64,000 bases of DNA from Comamonas sp. BIGb0152 (GTDB lineage: Bacteria > Pseudomonadota > Gammaproteobacteria > Burkholderiales > Burkholderiaceae_C), in contig NZ_JANUDY010000003.1 of assembly GCF_024809975.1 (NCBI RefSeq), forward strand, positions 310,001 through 374,000, written 5' to 3'. This document shows, in pieces, positions 8,903 to 17,826 of the stretch (position 1 is the first letter of the stretch; every line of letters starts with the position of its first letter). The position numbers and the translations under genes are program-made. The notes under the pieces were generated by a model. That model was not told the origin of the DNA, did no database searches, and saw only the letters and a list, made by a program, of their open reading frames with translations.

Positions 8903-9787
8903 ATGACCCACTCTACCGCTCGCCGCTCGGCGCTGCGTGGCCTCTCGCTGGCCGCGTTGACCCTTTCCAGCCTGGCTACGTTCAGCGCGCATGCAGACAC
9001 CCCTGCGGTGCTGCGCGTATCGGCCATCCCCGACGAGGCACCAACCGAGCTGCAGCGCAAGTTCAAGCCGCTGGGCGAGTACCTGTCGCAGGCGACCGGC
9101 ATGCAGGTGGTGTTCACCCCCGTGACGGACTATGCCGCCGTGGTCGAATCCTTGGCGACCAAGAAGCTGGACCTGGCCTGGCTGGGCGGCTTTACCTATG
9201 TGCAGGCCAAGATCCGCACCAATGGCACGGCCATCCCCATTGTGCAGCGCGCTGAAGACGCGGTCTTTACCAGCAAGTTCATCACCGCCGACCCCAGCAT
9301 CCAGACCCTGGCCGACCTCAAGGGCAAGACCTTTGCCTTTGGCGCGCCCTCGTCCACCTCGGGCAGCCTGATGCCGCGCTACTTTTTGCTGCAAGACGGC
9401 CTGAACCCCGAGAAGGATTTCAAGACCGTGGCCTACTCGGGCGCGCATGATGCCACCGTGGCCTTTGTGGCTGCCGGCAAGGCCCAAGCCGGGGTGCTCA
9501 ACACCTCCGTCTGGGACAAGCTGGTCGAGACCAAGAAGGTGGACCCCAGCAAGGTACGGGTGTTTGCCACCACCCCCACCTACTTTGACTACAACTGGAC
9601 GGTGCGCGGCGACCTGGACCCGGCCATCATCAAAAAGCTGACCGATGCCTTCCTAGCATTGGACCCGGCCAAGCCCGAGCACAAGGCCCTGATGGATTTG
9701 CAGCGCGCCTCCAAGTTCATCCCCACCCAGCCTGAGAACTATGCGGGCACCGAGGCAGCGGCCAAGTCCGCTGGCCTGCTCAAGTAA
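8903..9787 (+). CDS. Substrate-binding protein of a PhnD-like (putative selenate) ABC importer
   Basis: A 294-residue periplasmic protein with a Sec signal peptide: a twin-Arg-containing n-region, a hydrophobic core, and cleavage near residue 31 after AHA. The mature part begins TPAVLRVSAIPDEAPTELQ and continues KFKPLGEYLSQATGMQVVF, VESLATKKLDLAWLGGFTY and FGAPSSTSGSLMPRYFLLQ. These match the phosphate/phosphite/phosphonate-binding family, and in particular the branch annotated as putative selenate ABC transporter receptors. ATPase and permease genes follow directly. No C-P lyase or phosphonatase genes are nearby, which argues against phosphonate as sole substrate. The substrate is inferred from resemblance only. 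Confidence 0.88.
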   Translation: MTHSTARRSALRGLSLAALTLSSLATFSAHADTPAVLRVSAIPDEAPTELQRKFKPLGEYLSQATGMQVVFTPVTDYAAVVESLATKKLDLAWLGGFTYVQAKIRTNGTAIPIVQRAEDAVFTSKFITADPSIQTLADLKGKTFAFGAPSSTSGSLMPRYFLLQDGLNPEKDFKTVAYSGAHDATVAFVAAGKAQAGVLNTSVWDKLVETKKVDPSKVRVFATTPTYFDYNWTVRGDLDPAIIKKLTDAFLALDPAKPEHKALMDLQRASKFIPTQPENYAGTEAAAKSAGLLK

Positions 9788-9875
9788 ATCGCCACCCGGC
9801 ACTGGCCCGGCCCATTGCGCCATTCGCAGTGGGCCGGCCAGCGCCGTCATTGCAGCGTTTTCTACCGTTTGATCC

Positions 9876-10724
9876 ATGAGCTTTGTGCTTGACGATGTGG
9901 GCCTGACCCACGCCAATGGTTTTGTCGCGCTCTCGGGCATCTGCCTGTCCGCCGCGCAGGGCGAGAGCATTGCGCTGATCGGCCCCTCCGGCGCGGGCAA
10001 GACCTCGCTGCTGACCGCCATCGGCACTGCGCACCTGCCCAGCAGCGGCCGCATGCAGGTGCTGGGCCAGGCGCTGCCCAGCGCACCGGCAACGCCCACA
10101 GCACGCCAGCTCAAAGCGCTGCGCAGCCTGATCGGCACCGTGCACCAAAGCGCGCCGATTGCGCTGCGCCAGCGGGTGGTCACCGCCGTGCTGGCTGGCC
10201 GCCTGGGCCAGTGGCCGCTGTGGAAGGCACTGGCCTCCTTGGCCTACCCGCAAGACATTGCCGGCGCCCGCGAGGCCTTGGCCCGGGTGCAGTTGGAGGA
10301 CAAAATCTTTGCGCGCTGCGACCAGCTCTCGGGCGGCCAGTTGCAGCGCGTGGGCATTGCCCGGGTGCTCTACCAGCAGGCCCGTTTGATCCTGGCCGAT
10401 GAGCCGGTATCCGCACTGGACCCTGCGCTGTCGCTGGCCACCGTGCAGCTGCTGGTGCAAGAGGCCGCCGCGCGCCAGGCCACCTTGGTGGCCAGCCTGC
10501 ATGCGGTGGACCTGGCGCTTAGTTGCTTTGCGCGCATTGTCGGCATCCGCGATGGCCGCATCGCCTTTGACCTGCCGGCCGCGCAAGTGCGCCAGTCGCA
10601 GCTCCAGGCCTTGTACGCCCATGCCGATGGCAGTGCGGCAGCCCTGCCCACCCTTGCCAGCATGCGCAGCGCCGAGCCGCAGGCGGCAGCCAACGCTGCG
10701 GCCGAAGTGATCACATGCCGCTGA
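9876..10724 (+). CDS. ATP-binding subunit of the PhnC-like ABC importer
   Basis: A 282-residue ABC ATPase with Walker A GPSGAGKT at residues 36-43, signature LSGGQLQRV at 151-159 and Walker B LILADEP at 171-177, followed by a HAVDLAL switch-histidine region. The domain order and length match PhnC. Its stop (TGA 10722-10724) overlaps the start region of the permease gene, so the two are translationally coupled. It lies 88 bases after the receptor gene and is surely the same operon. Confidence 0.93.
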   Translation: MSFVLDDVGLTHANGFVALSGICLSAAQGESIALIGPSGAGKTSLLTAIGTAHLPSSGRMQVLGQALPSAPATPTARQLKALRSLIGTVHQSAPIALRQRVVTAVLAGRLGQWPLWKALASLAYPQDIAGAREALARVQLEDKIFARCDQLSGGQLQRVGIARVLYQQARLILADEPVSALDPALSLATVQLLVQEAAARQATLVASLHAVDLALSCFARIVGIRDGRIAFDLPAAQVRQSQLQALYAHADGSAAALPTLASMRSAEPQAAANAAAEVITCR

Positions 10725-12289
10725 TGGCAGCCAACACGATCCACACGGAGCGCCGCGATCCGGCCGCCCGTGGCCGGCTCATCGCGCTGCTGTTGGCGGT
10801 GGTCGTGCTGTGGCCGATGCTGCAGACCTCGGGCTTTTCGCTGGCCCCTTTTTTTGACAGCCGCAACCTCCAAGTGGTGGGCGGTTTTCTGGCCCAGTTT
10901 TTGCCGCCCGAGACCAGCCCGGAGTTTCTGGCCTACCTGGGCCAGGCCAGCCTGCAGACCCTGGCGATCGCCACTGCCGGTATGGCGCTGGCCTTGCTGC
11001 TGGCGCTGCCGCTGTCCTACCTGGCCAGCGGCGCTGCGCGCGAAAAGGTCAGCCTCAACCCCATCACCCGCAGCGTGTTGACGATTTTGCGTGGCGTGCC
11101 CGAGCTGGTGTGGGCGCTGGTGTTTGTGCGGGTGTTTGGCCTGGGCCCCGCCGCTGGCGTACTGGCCCTGGGCCTCACCTATGGCGGCATGCTGGCCAAG
11201 GTCTATGCCGAGATTCTGGAATCCGCCGACCCGGCCCCCGCCCGCGCGCTGCGCGCCAGCGGCGCAGGCCGTTTGCAGGCCCTGCTGTATGGCACGCTGC
11301 CGCAGGCGGCGCGGGAGCTTACGTCGTACAGCGTCTACCGCTGGGAATGCGCGATCCGCGCCTCGGTGGTCATGGGCTTTGTTGGCGCGGGCGGCCTGGG
11401 CCAGCTGATGGACCAGGCGATGAAGATGCTCAACGGCGGCGAAGTCGCCAGCATCTTGCTGGCTTTTATGCTGCTGGTGGCGCTGGCCGATCTGCTGTCT
11501 TGGTGGCTGCGCCGCGCGCTCGATACGCCGCCAGCAGCCCGCGCGCTGCCCTTTGGCTGGCGCAGCGCGGCGCTGCTGCTGCTCGGCGCTGCTGGTCTGT
11601 GGGCCAGCTTCTGGCTGCTCAATATCGACTGGTCAGCGCTCTTCAGCCGGGATGCGGTGCAATCGATGGGCAGCTTTGTGGCAAGCTTTTTCTCGCCCGA
11701 CCTGAGCGCGGCCTGGCTGCGCAAGGTGGCCCAGGGGGTGTGGGAGACCCTGGCCATCTCCATCATCGGCACCTTGCTGGCGGCGGCCGGCGGGCTGCTG
11801 CTGGCCTTGCCGCGCTGGCGTGCGCCCTGGAACGCGCTGCTCAACCTGCTGCGCTCGGTGCCCGAGCTGGTCTGGGCGACGATCACCGTGCTGGCCGTGG
11901 GCCTGGGCCCGTTTGCCGGCGCGCTGGCCTTGGGCCTGCACACCGCCGGGGTGTTGGGCCGGCTCTATGCCGAGGCCTTGCAAAACGCACCCGCCGCACC
12001 CGCGCGGGCGCTGCGCCTGGCGGGCAGCAGCCGCCTGCTGGCCTTTTGCTATGGCACCCTGCCATCGGCCGCACCGCAGCTGCTGGCCTACACCTTGTAC
12101 CGCTGGGAGATGAACATCCGCATGGCGGCCATCCTCGGCTTTGTCGGCGCTGGCGGCCTGGGCCAGTTGCTGTATTTCGAGCTCTCACTGTTCCACTATG
12201 CGCAGGCCAGCACCGTCATCATTGCCATGCTGTTGCTGAGCATGGCGGTGGACTGGAGCAGTGCCGCCCTGCGCCGCGCCATGCGCTAA
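10715..12289 (+). CDS. Fused double-permease subunit of the PhnE-like ABC importer
   Basis: A 524-residue inner-membrane protein made of two PhnE-like permease domains in one chain. Each half carries its own ABC-contact loop: [18 protein letters not shown] ... [14 protein letters not shown] in the first half, and [18 protein letters not shown] ... [14 protein letters not shown] in the second. The two halves are clearly homologous, so this polypeptide can supply both transmembrane subunits. The start could be ATG 10715 or the ATG at 10724, which overlaps the ATPase stop as TGATG. It completes a receptor-ATPase-permease operon. Confidence 0.92.
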   Translation: MPLMAANTIHTERRDPAARGRLIALLLAVVVLWPMLQTSGFSLAPFFDSRNLQVVGGFLAQFLPPETSPEFLAYLGQASLQTLAIATAGMALALLLALPLSYLASGAAREKVSLNPITRSVLTILRGVPELVWALVFVRVFGLGPAAGVLALGLTYGGMLAKVYAEILESADPAPARALRASGAGRLQALLYGTLPQAARELTSYSVYRWECAIRASVVMGFVGAGGLGQLMDQAMKMLNGGEVASILLAFMLLVALADLLSWWLRRALDTPPAARALPFGWRSAALLLLGAAGLWASFWLLNIDWSALFSRDAVQSMGSFVASFFSPDLSAAWLRKVAQGVWETLAISIIGTLLAAAGGLLLALPRWRAPWNALLNLLRSVPELVWATITVLAVGLGPFAGALALGLHTAGVLGRLYAEALQNAPAAPARALRLAGSSRLLAFCYGTLPSAAPQLLAYTLYRWEMNIRMAAILGFVGAGGLGQLLYFELSLFHYAQASTVIIAMLLLSMAVDWSSAALRRAMR

Positions 12290-12301
12290 CCACGATTTTT
12301 G

Positions 12302-13681
12302 ATGTCTCCCTCCACCCGCAAAACCTGGCAGCTGCTGATCCGCAGACTGCATCTGTATATCGGCCTGCTGGTCGCGCCCTTCATCGTCGTGGCCGCCGCG
12401 ACCGGCCTGCTGTATGCGGTTACGCCCCAGCTGGAGAACCAGCTCTACCGCAGCGCGCTCAAGGCCACGCATCCGCCCGGAGCCCAGGCACAGCCGCTGT
12501 CTGCCCAGGTGCAAGCGGCCTTGCACAGCTTGCCCGCGCCAGCAACGGTGGTGGCCGTGCGCCCGGCACCTGATGGCGGCAGCACCACCCGCGTCATGGT
12601 GGCCGATGCAGCGCTGGGCACCTCCGAGTACCGCAGCCTCTTTGTGAACCCTTACACCTTGGCCCTGCAGGGCGACCTGACGGTCTATGGCACCAGCGGC
12701 GTGCTGCCGCTGCGCAAACAGCTCGATCTGCTACACCGCCAGCTGCTGATGGGTGAATGGGGCCGCACCTACAGCGAGCTGGCCGCCTCCTGGCTTTGGC
12801 TGTCCGGCTTGGGCGGCGTGGCGCTGTGGTGGCTTTCGCGCCCGCAGCGCGCTTCCGCCAACAAGGGCATGCTGCCGCCGCTGCGCCGCTGGCACCATGG
12901 GCTGGGCTTGTGGCTGCTGGTCGGTCTGCTGTTTCTGTCGGCCACGGGCCTGACCTGGTCGCGCTGGGCCGGTGGCCATTTTGGCCAGGCACTGCAGCAA
13001 ATGGGCTGGCAAACACCTAGGTTGAATACCAACTTAAGCACGGACAACGCTGGCGCGCATGCCCACCACCAGCCAGCCGACCCGCATGCGGACCATGCAG
13101 AGCACCAGGCCGTACCGATGGCCATGGCCGGTATGACGGCTATGGCACCCACACCCCAAGACTTTGACACCGCCCTGGCACTCGCCCGCCAGCATGGCCT
13201 GGCATCTGCCAAGCTGGAGATTCGGCCACCGGCCGCCGCCAACAAAGCCTGGACGGTGACCGAGATCAACCGATCCTGGCCCACTGAAGTGGACGCGCTG
13301 GCGATTGACCTGGCCGCCGGCAAGGTGCTGCACCACAACCGCTTTAGCGACTACCCGCTGGCCTCCAAGCTCACGCGCTGGGGCATTGATCTGCACATGG
13401 GCAGCTGGGGTGTTCTGAACCAGGCCTTGCTGGTGCTGCTGGGCGCCGGCATTGTGGCGATGGCGCTGACCGGCTGGCTGCAGTGGCGCAAGCGCCCAGG
13501 CCGCAGCCGCGAATGGCTGCATGGCCAGCTGACCTTGGTCCACCAATGGCGCCAGTTGCCGCGTGCTGCTGCGTTGGCCCTGTTGCTGGTGGCCGTCGCC
13601 TTGGGCTGGCTGCTGCCGGTGCTGGGCTGCAGCCTGTTGGCACTGCTGGCGCTGGATGCCTGGATCTACCTGCGCCGATAG
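12302..13681 (+). CDS. PepSY-domain integral membrane protein with His/Met-rich loop
   Basis: A 459-residue membrane protein of the PepSY-associated TM family (iron-regulated, PiuB/FecR-neighbour type). It starts MSPSTRKTWQLLIRRLHLYI, with TM1 near 16-40. It has LDLLHRQLLMGEWGR, further helices at about 160-180, 200-220 and 375-400, and PepSY-like periplasmic segments. Members are thought to act in reductive metal or siderophore handling. Residues 252-281 form a loop with six His (HAHHQPADPHADHAEH) and four Met (PMAMAGMTAMA), suggesting metal binding. It follows the ABC permease by 12 bases, so it may be co-transcribed with the importer; whether the two act together is unknown. Confidence 0.85.
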   Translation: MSPSTRKTWQLLIRRLHLYIGLLVAPFIVVAAATGLLYAVTPQLENQLYRSALKATHPPGAQAQPLSAQVQAALHSLPAPATVVAVRPAPDGGSTTRVMVADAALGTSEYRSLFVNPYTLALQGDLTVYGTSGVLPLRKQLDLLHRQLLMGEWGRTYSELAASWLWLSGLGGVALWWLSRPQRASANKGMLPPLRRWHHGLGLWLLVGLLFLSATGLTWSRWAGGHFGQALQQMGWQTPRLNTNLSTDNAGAHAHHQPADPHADHAEHQAVPMAMAGMTAMAPTPQDFDTALALARQHGLASAKLEIRPPAAANKAWTVTEINRSWPTEVDALAIDLAAGKVLHHNRFSDYPLASKLTRWGIDLHMGSWGVLNQALLVLLGAGIVAMALTGWLQWRKRPGRSREWLHGQLTLVHQWRQLPRAAALALLLVAVALGWLLPVLGCSLLALLALDAWIYLRR

Positions 13682-13683
13682 GC

Positions 13684-13717
13684 CAAAAAAATGCCCGGCA
13701 CAGAGGTGGTGCCGGGC
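13684..13717 (-). terminator. Terminator for the MFS gene
   Basis: GCCCGGCA (13693-13700) pairs with TGCCGGGC (13710-13717). On the minus strand the stem is followed by a run of seven T. It lies just past the end of the MFS gene and between two convergent genes. Confidence 0.8.
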
Positions 13718-13755
13718 AGGTGAATAGCGCTGACTTGCTGGCGCTGGCTTTCCGC

Positions 13756-14970
13756 TCAGTGCGGCACAATCCGCGCCTCCGCCCCTGCGGGCGCAAAGCT
13801 GCTGCGCCACTTCCAGCCGGCGTAAGCGCACCAGAGCACCCCCACCAGCGCAATGCTGCCCCCCACGGGGCACAGGTAGGACAGGCCTGCGTGCATGCCA
13901 ATCTGGCTGCCCAGCAAGGCACCCGCGCCGATGCCGATATTGAAGATGCCTGAGAACAAGGACATGCCGACATCGGTGGCATCCGATGCCAGGCGCAGCA
14001 CCTTGGCCTGCAGCGGCAGCACCATGCACAGCATGGTGACACCCCAAATGGCGCAGACGAGGTAGAGCGCAGGCGGCCAGCGCGTGCTGGGCAGCAAGAG
14101 CCACAGGCAGGCCGTCAGCACCGCCATCGCAGACAGCAAAAAGCCGCGCGGCCAGCGTATGCCATAGCTGCTGAAAAGGATACTGCCGACCACGCCCATG
14201 CCGCCGTACAGCAGCAGCACCCAGGTGGTGACCTGGTTGTTCAGCCCGGCCTCGCGCTGGATCAGCGGCTCGATATAGCTGTAGACGGTGAACTGCGCGG
14301 TCACCATCAAAATCAGCAAGGCATAGGTGGCCGACAGCGCCGGGCGCTTGAACAGCAGCGGAATGCTGTTAAGCGAGCCGGCATTCTCGCTTGGCAGCAA
14401 GGGCAGCAGGCGCCACAGCACCAGCATCACGCCCAGGGCCACCACACCGATGATGCCGAAGGTGGTGCGCCAGCCCAGCGCTTCGCCCACCATGCGCCCC
14501 AAAGGCACGCCCAGCACCATCGCCAAGGTGGTGCCAGTCGCCAGCAAGCCCAGGGCCTGCGTCCGCTTGTCCTGGGGCGCAATGCGCACCGCCAACGATG
14601 CGGTAATCGACCAGAACACCGCATGCGCCAGCGCAATGCCGATTCGGCTGATCAGCAGCGTGGCGTAATTCCAGGCGATGGCCGACAGCCCATGGCTCAG
14701 CACAAACAGCGCGAACACCCCCATCAGCAGCTTGCGGCGCTCGACGTTCTTGGTCATCAGCATGCAGGGCAGCGAGGTCAACGCCACAATCCAGGCATAG
14801 ATGGTCAGCATCAGACCCACCTGCTCGGTGCCCATGCCAAAGCTGCCGCCGATGTCGCTGAGCAGGCCCACCGGCACAAACTCGGTGGTGTTGAAAACAA
14901 AGGCGCCCATGGCCAGGGCGATAACGCCCAGCCAGGCCTGGCGGCGGGTTAAAGATGCGGAGTCGGTCAT
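13756..14970 (-). CDS. MFS exporter, SotB/sugar-efflux (DHA1) type
   Basis: A 404-residue, twelve-helix major facilitator. It begins [20 protein letters not shown] and has [19 protein letters not shown] in the first loop, a motif seen in the SotB/AraJ efflux group. The loop 2-3 segment is [15 protein letters not shown], and [15 protein letters not shown] matches MFS motif C. Related proteins export sugars, chloramphenicol-like drugs or arabinose; the substrate here is not predictable. The start at 14970 is preferred over an in-frame Met at 15024 because it leads straight into the conserved N-terminus. Confidence 0.85.
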   Translation of the reverse strand: MTDSASLTRRQAWLGVIALAMGAFVFNTTEFVPVGLLSDIGGSFGMGTEQVGLMLTIYAWIVALTSLPCMLMTKNVERRKLLMGVFALFVLSHGLSAIAWNYATLLISRIGIALAHAVFWSITASLAVRIAPQDKRTQALGLLATGTTLAMVLGVPLGRMVGEALGWRTTFGIIGVVALGVMLVLWRLLPLLPSENAGSLNSIPLLFKRPALSATYALLILMVTAQFTVYSYIEPLIQREAGLNNQVTTWVLLLYGGMGVVGSILFSSYGIRWPRGFLLSAMAVLTACLWLLLPSTRWPPALYLVCAIWGVTMLCMVLPLQAKVLRLASDATDVGMSLFSGIFNIGIGAGALLGSQIGMHAGLSYLCPVGGSIALVGVLWCAYAGWKWRSSFAPAGAEARIVPH

Positions 14971-15082
14971 GGCAATGAAAAAAGCCGCTGCTCCAAAGTG
15001 GAGAGCGGCTCGCCAGTGTGCCAAAAAACAGCGTTTTCCCTAGGGCATCCAGGGAAAACCCTTTACTCGACCCTGGTGGTGC

Positions 15083-15604
15083 TCAGGCCGCCAGCGTTTG
15101 CGGCTGCAGCTGCTGCAATTGCTGCGCTTCGAGCTTGCGGTGCAGCTGCACCGTGGTGGCGCAGGCGCGGGCCAGCTCGGCGCCCTTCTTCACAAAATGC
15201 TGGTGGAAGAAGTCATGGTGCTCTTGCGAGTCGTGGAAGTCGCGCGGCGTCAACACGGCCGAGAACACCGGCACGCCGCTGTCCAGCTGCACGCGCATCA
15301 GGCCGTCGATCACCGCCGTGGTCACAAACTCGTGGCGGTAGATGCCACCATTGACCACCAGGCCGCAGGCCATCAGCCCGGCATACTGGCCGCTTTGCGC
15401 CAGGCGCTTGAGCAACAAGGGGATCTCGAATGCGCCAGGCACGTCGTAGAGGTCGATCTGGTCGGCGTGCCAGCCTTGTTGGGCCAGTTCGGCCAAGGCC
15501 GCATCGCGTGCCTGGTGCACGATATCGGAATGCCATTGCGCGCTGACAATCGCCAGGCGCGAGGCTTTGCTGATGGCGTAAGAAATACTGGAATGCTGAT
15601 TCAT
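15083..15604 (-). CDS. ribH: 6,7-dimethyl-8-ribityllumazine synthase, RibH2 (type II) form
   Basis: A 173-residue enzyme that condenses 5-amino-6-ribitylaminouracil with 3,4-dihydroxy-2-butanone-4-phosphate, the penultimate step of riboflavin synthesis. QWHSDIV near residue 23, DVPGAFEIPLLLKRLA, NGGIYRHEFVTTAVIDGL (catalytic His91) and LTPRDFHDSQEHHDFFHQHF resemble Brucella RibH2 rather than the icosahedral RibH1. RibH2 forms are usually a second, regulated copy and are often decameric. The gene stands alone with an FMN riboswitch upstream, so it is expected to be turned on when FMN is low. The start MNQHSS at 15604 has AAGGAC upstream. Confidence 0.92.
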   Translation of the reverse strand: MNQHSSISYAISKASRLAIVSAQWHSDIVHQARDAALAELAQQGWHADQIDLYDVPGAFEIPLLLKRLAQSGQYAGLMACGLVVNGGIYRHEFVTTAVIDGLMRVQLDSGVPVFSAVLTPRDFHDSQEHHDFFHQHFVKKGAELARACATTVQLHRKLEAQQLQQLQPQTLAA

Positions 15605-15639
15605 GGTTCTGCTGTCCTTCAATGACCTGAATCAGGGCG

Positions 15640-15697
15640 CGCGCAAGCCTGCTGCACAACCCAGCGCACAAGCGCAGGGCTGCAAAAGGCTTGCGCG
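15640..15697 (-). promoter_or_regulatory. Expression-platform hairpin of the ribH leader
   Basis: Immediately 3' of the aptamer in the RNA, CGCGCAAGCC and GGCTTGCGCG (15640-15649 with 15688-15697) form a perfect 10-bp stem. It encloses a smaller hairpin GCGC-ACAA-GCGC. No U-run follows, so it does not look like an intrinsic terminator. The ribH Shine-Dalgarno AAGGAC (complement of 15614-15619) lies just downstream. It could be an alternative fold that frees or blocks the ribosome site. Confidence 0.5.
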
Positions 15698-15700
15698 ATT

Positions 15701-15848
15701 CTCTTTCATCCGGACTGTAACCGTCGGCTCTGGCATCGCACCAGATCTGCTGACCTTGCGCAGCCGTAGGCCTTGCAAGCGCTCGCGGGCTCCTGGCCGC
15801 TAAGGACCAGATACCGCCGGTGGGGAATTACACCCCGCCCTGAGAATA
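15701..15848 (-). ncRNA. FMN riboswitch (RFN element)
   Basis: Read on the minus strand, the element carries the consensus blocks in order. These are AGGGCGGGGTGTAATTCCCC, then ACCGGCGGTATCTGG, AGCCCGCGAGCGC, GGTCAGCAGATCTGG, TGCGATGCCAGAGCC, and GACGGTTACAGTCCGGATGA just before AAGAG. All the conserved stems of the RFN aptamer can be drawn. It precedes ribH by about 100 bases and should repress it when FMN is abundant. Confidence 0.96.
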
Positions 15849-16110
15849 ACGCTGAGCCGCTGCCGTCTTGCCCTTGCTGGCCAAGCCTGCAGCAGGCTCG
15901 CCGGCCGATTGTAGAAGGGATGGGATACAAACACCGTCACCCTGGTTTTTGATGCGCAGGAAACTTGTTATCGATCGATGTTTGCCGACCCTGCCCGCCC
16001 AGCGCACGCGGCCCAACCCAGTGCAGCCTGGTACAGCCTGGTGCACAGCCCGCACCATGCCTCTACACTGCGGCATCCCCCAACCATCTGCCCCCATCGC
16101 CCGCCCCTCC

Positions 16111-16644
16111 ATGGCCCAACTGAACTTTCTGCTCACCCGCATGCCCAGCCCGCTGGGACCCATCTTGCTGCTTTGCGATGCGCAGCAGCGCCTGCGCGCC
16201 CTCGATTGGCAAGGTTACGAAGCGCGCATGCAGCTGCTGATGCGCCGCCAGTACCCGCGTGATGAGGTGGTGATGCAAGCCCGTACACCCGCGCAAGGGC
16301 CGGTGGCCGAGGCACTGACCGCCTATTTCGACGGTGAGCTGCAGGCGCTCGATGGGCTGGCGCTGGCGCTGGGTGGCACTGATTTTCAGCGCCAGGTTTG
16401 GGCGGCGCTGCGCGGCATCCCGGCTGGCAGTACACGCAGCTATGCCAGCCTGGCCGCACAGATAGGCCGGCCGGCAGCGGTGCGCGCGCTGGGCATGGCC
16501 AATGGCGCCAACCCCATCAGCATCGTGCTGCCCTGCCACCGGGTGATTGGCAGCAATGCAGCGCTGACCGGCTATGCCGGCGGCCTGCAGCGCAAGCAGT
16601 GGCTTTTGAACCACGAAGCGACGCACGCAAAAAAGCCCGCCTAA
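16111..16644 (+). CDS. ogt: Methylated-DNA--protein-cysteine methyltransferase (Ogt type)
   Basis: A 177-residue canonical O6-alkylguanine-DNA alkyltransferase. The N-terminal ribonuclease-H-like domain begins MAQLNFLLTRMPSPLGPIL. The helix-turn-helix has SYASLAAQIGRPAAVRALG, the active site is LPCHRVIG (Cys142), and the tail is GYAGGLQRKQWLLNHE. The ATG at 16111 is chosen because the protein then matches the family; an open frame reaches back to 15868 into non-conserved sequence. It is the second alkyltransferase of the window (compare 3369-4106) and closer to the usual length. Its stop codon lies inside the loop of the terminator hairpin that serves the opposite gene. Confidence 0.93.
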   Translation: MAQLNFLLTRMPSPLGPILLLCDAQQRLRALDWQGYEARMQLLMRRQYPRDEVVMQARTPAQGPVAEALTAYFDGELQALDGLALALGGTDFQRQVWAALRGIPAGSTRSYASLAAQIGRPAAVRALGMANGANPISIVLPCHRVIGSNAALTGYAGGLQRKQWLLNHEATHAKKPA

Positions 16645-16652
16645 GCGGGCTC
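16629..16652 (-). terminator. Terminator for the LivK-like gene, overlapping the ogt 3' end
   Basis: GCCCGC (16635-16640) pairs with GCGGGC (16645-16650). On the minus strand it is followed by six T. It sits between two convergent genes, with the ogt stop codon in the loop. Confidence 0.75.
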
Positions 16653-16695
16653 TTGGCGCCGGATCCAGCGCGGTTTTGTGCGCGCCGCTGGCTGA

Positions 16696-17826
16696 TTATT
16701 CGCCAATAGGCGTCTTCTTGCCGCCCACATAGTGGCTCAGGGTGTACAGCGGTACCTTGAGCTCGCCGTTTTCCTGGAAGGCAATCTTCGCCGTCACGCC
16801 GCTGTACTCGGACTTGCGCAGCTCGGGCAGGTACTTCTTGGGATCGGTGGAGTCCGCACGCTTCATCGCGTCCACGATCAGCATGGTCGCGTCATAGAAG
16901 TAAGGGCTGTAGACCTGGAACACACCGGGGTTCTTGGCGTCGTAGCGCTTCTTCCATTCCGTGCCGCCAGGCATCTTGGCCAGCGAGGCGCCACCGTCGG
17001 CGCAGATCACATTGCCCAAGGTCTTGGTGCCCGTGGCCAGCTTGGCCAGCTCGGCGGTACAGATGCCATCGCCGCCGAAGAACTTCACATTGGTCATGCC
17101 CAGCTGCACCATCTGGCGCAGCATGGGGCCGGCTTGCGCATCCATGCCGCCATAGAAGATCGCATCGGGCTTCTTGGCCTTGATGGAGGTCAGGATGGCC
17201 ATGAAGTCCGTGGCCTTGTCGTTGGTGAACTCGGAGGCCACAATGTTCACGCCCTTGGCGCCAGCATCCTTCTTGAACACATTGGCCAGGCCCTGGCCGT
17301 AGGCGGTGCGGTCGTCGATCACAGCCACGTTCTTGAGCTTGAGGGTATCGGCCGCATAACCCGCCAGTGCAGCGCCCAGTGCGTTGTCATTGGCAATGAT
17401 GCGGAAGACGCCAGGGTAGCCGGGGCGGGTCAGCTCGGGGTTGGTGGCAGCGCCGGTGATGAAGGGCACGCCGCAGTCATTGAAGATCTTGGACGAGGGA
17501 ATGGCCACGCCCGAGTTCAAGATACCGGCAACCGCCGCGACCTTGTCATCGCAGAGCTTTTGGGCAGCGGCAGTGCCCTGCTTGGGATCGGCCGCATCGT
17601 CTTCGGCCACCACTTCGAACTTGATCTTCTTGCCGCCGATGGTGACGCCCTGGGCATTGAGGTCTTCCACCGCAAAGCGCACGCCGGTGACGTTGTCCTT
17701 GCCATAGTGGGCCTGAGGTCCGGACAGCGGGCTCATCGTACCGATCTTCACCACCTCCTGTGCGTTGGCAGCCACTGCCACACCCGCCACCAGCATGGCC
17801 ACTGCGGCCTTGATACTTTTATCCAT
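16696..17826 (-). CDS. Branched-chain amino acid (LivK-like) ABC receptor
   Basis: A 376-residue periplasmic binding protein with a signal peptide cut near residue 22 (VAVAANA/QE). The mature start EVVKIGTMSPLSGPQAHYG is typical of the Leu/Ile/Val-binding type I fold, followed by KLCDDKVAAVAGILNSGVAI, VAVIDDRTAYGQGLANVF and PDAIFYGGMDAQAGPMLRQM. It stands alone: no LivH/M/G/F genes are in the window, so it must share a permease encoded elsewhere. The start at 17826 has GGAG nine bases upstream on the minus strand; an ATG at 17841 is a weaker alternative. The ligand is not certain. Confidence 0.9.
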   Translation of the reverse strand: MDKSIKAAVAMLVAGVAVAANAQEVVKIGTMSPLSGPQAHYGKDNVTGVRFAVEDLNAQGVTIGGKKIKFEVVAEDDAADPKQGTAAAQKLCDDKVAAVAGILNSGVAIPSSKIFNDCGVPFITGAATNPELTRPGYPGVFRIIANDNALGAALAGYAADTLKLKNVAVIDDRTAYGQGLANVFKKDAGAKGVNIVASEFTNDKATDFMAILTSIKAKKPDAIFYGGMDAQAGPMLRQMVQLGMTNVKFFGGDGICTAELAKLATGTKTLGNVICADGGASLAKMPGGTEWKKRYDAKNPGVFQVYSPYFYDATMLIVDAMKRADSTDPKKYLPELRKSEYSGVTAKIAFQENGELKVPLYTLSHYVGGKKTPIGE

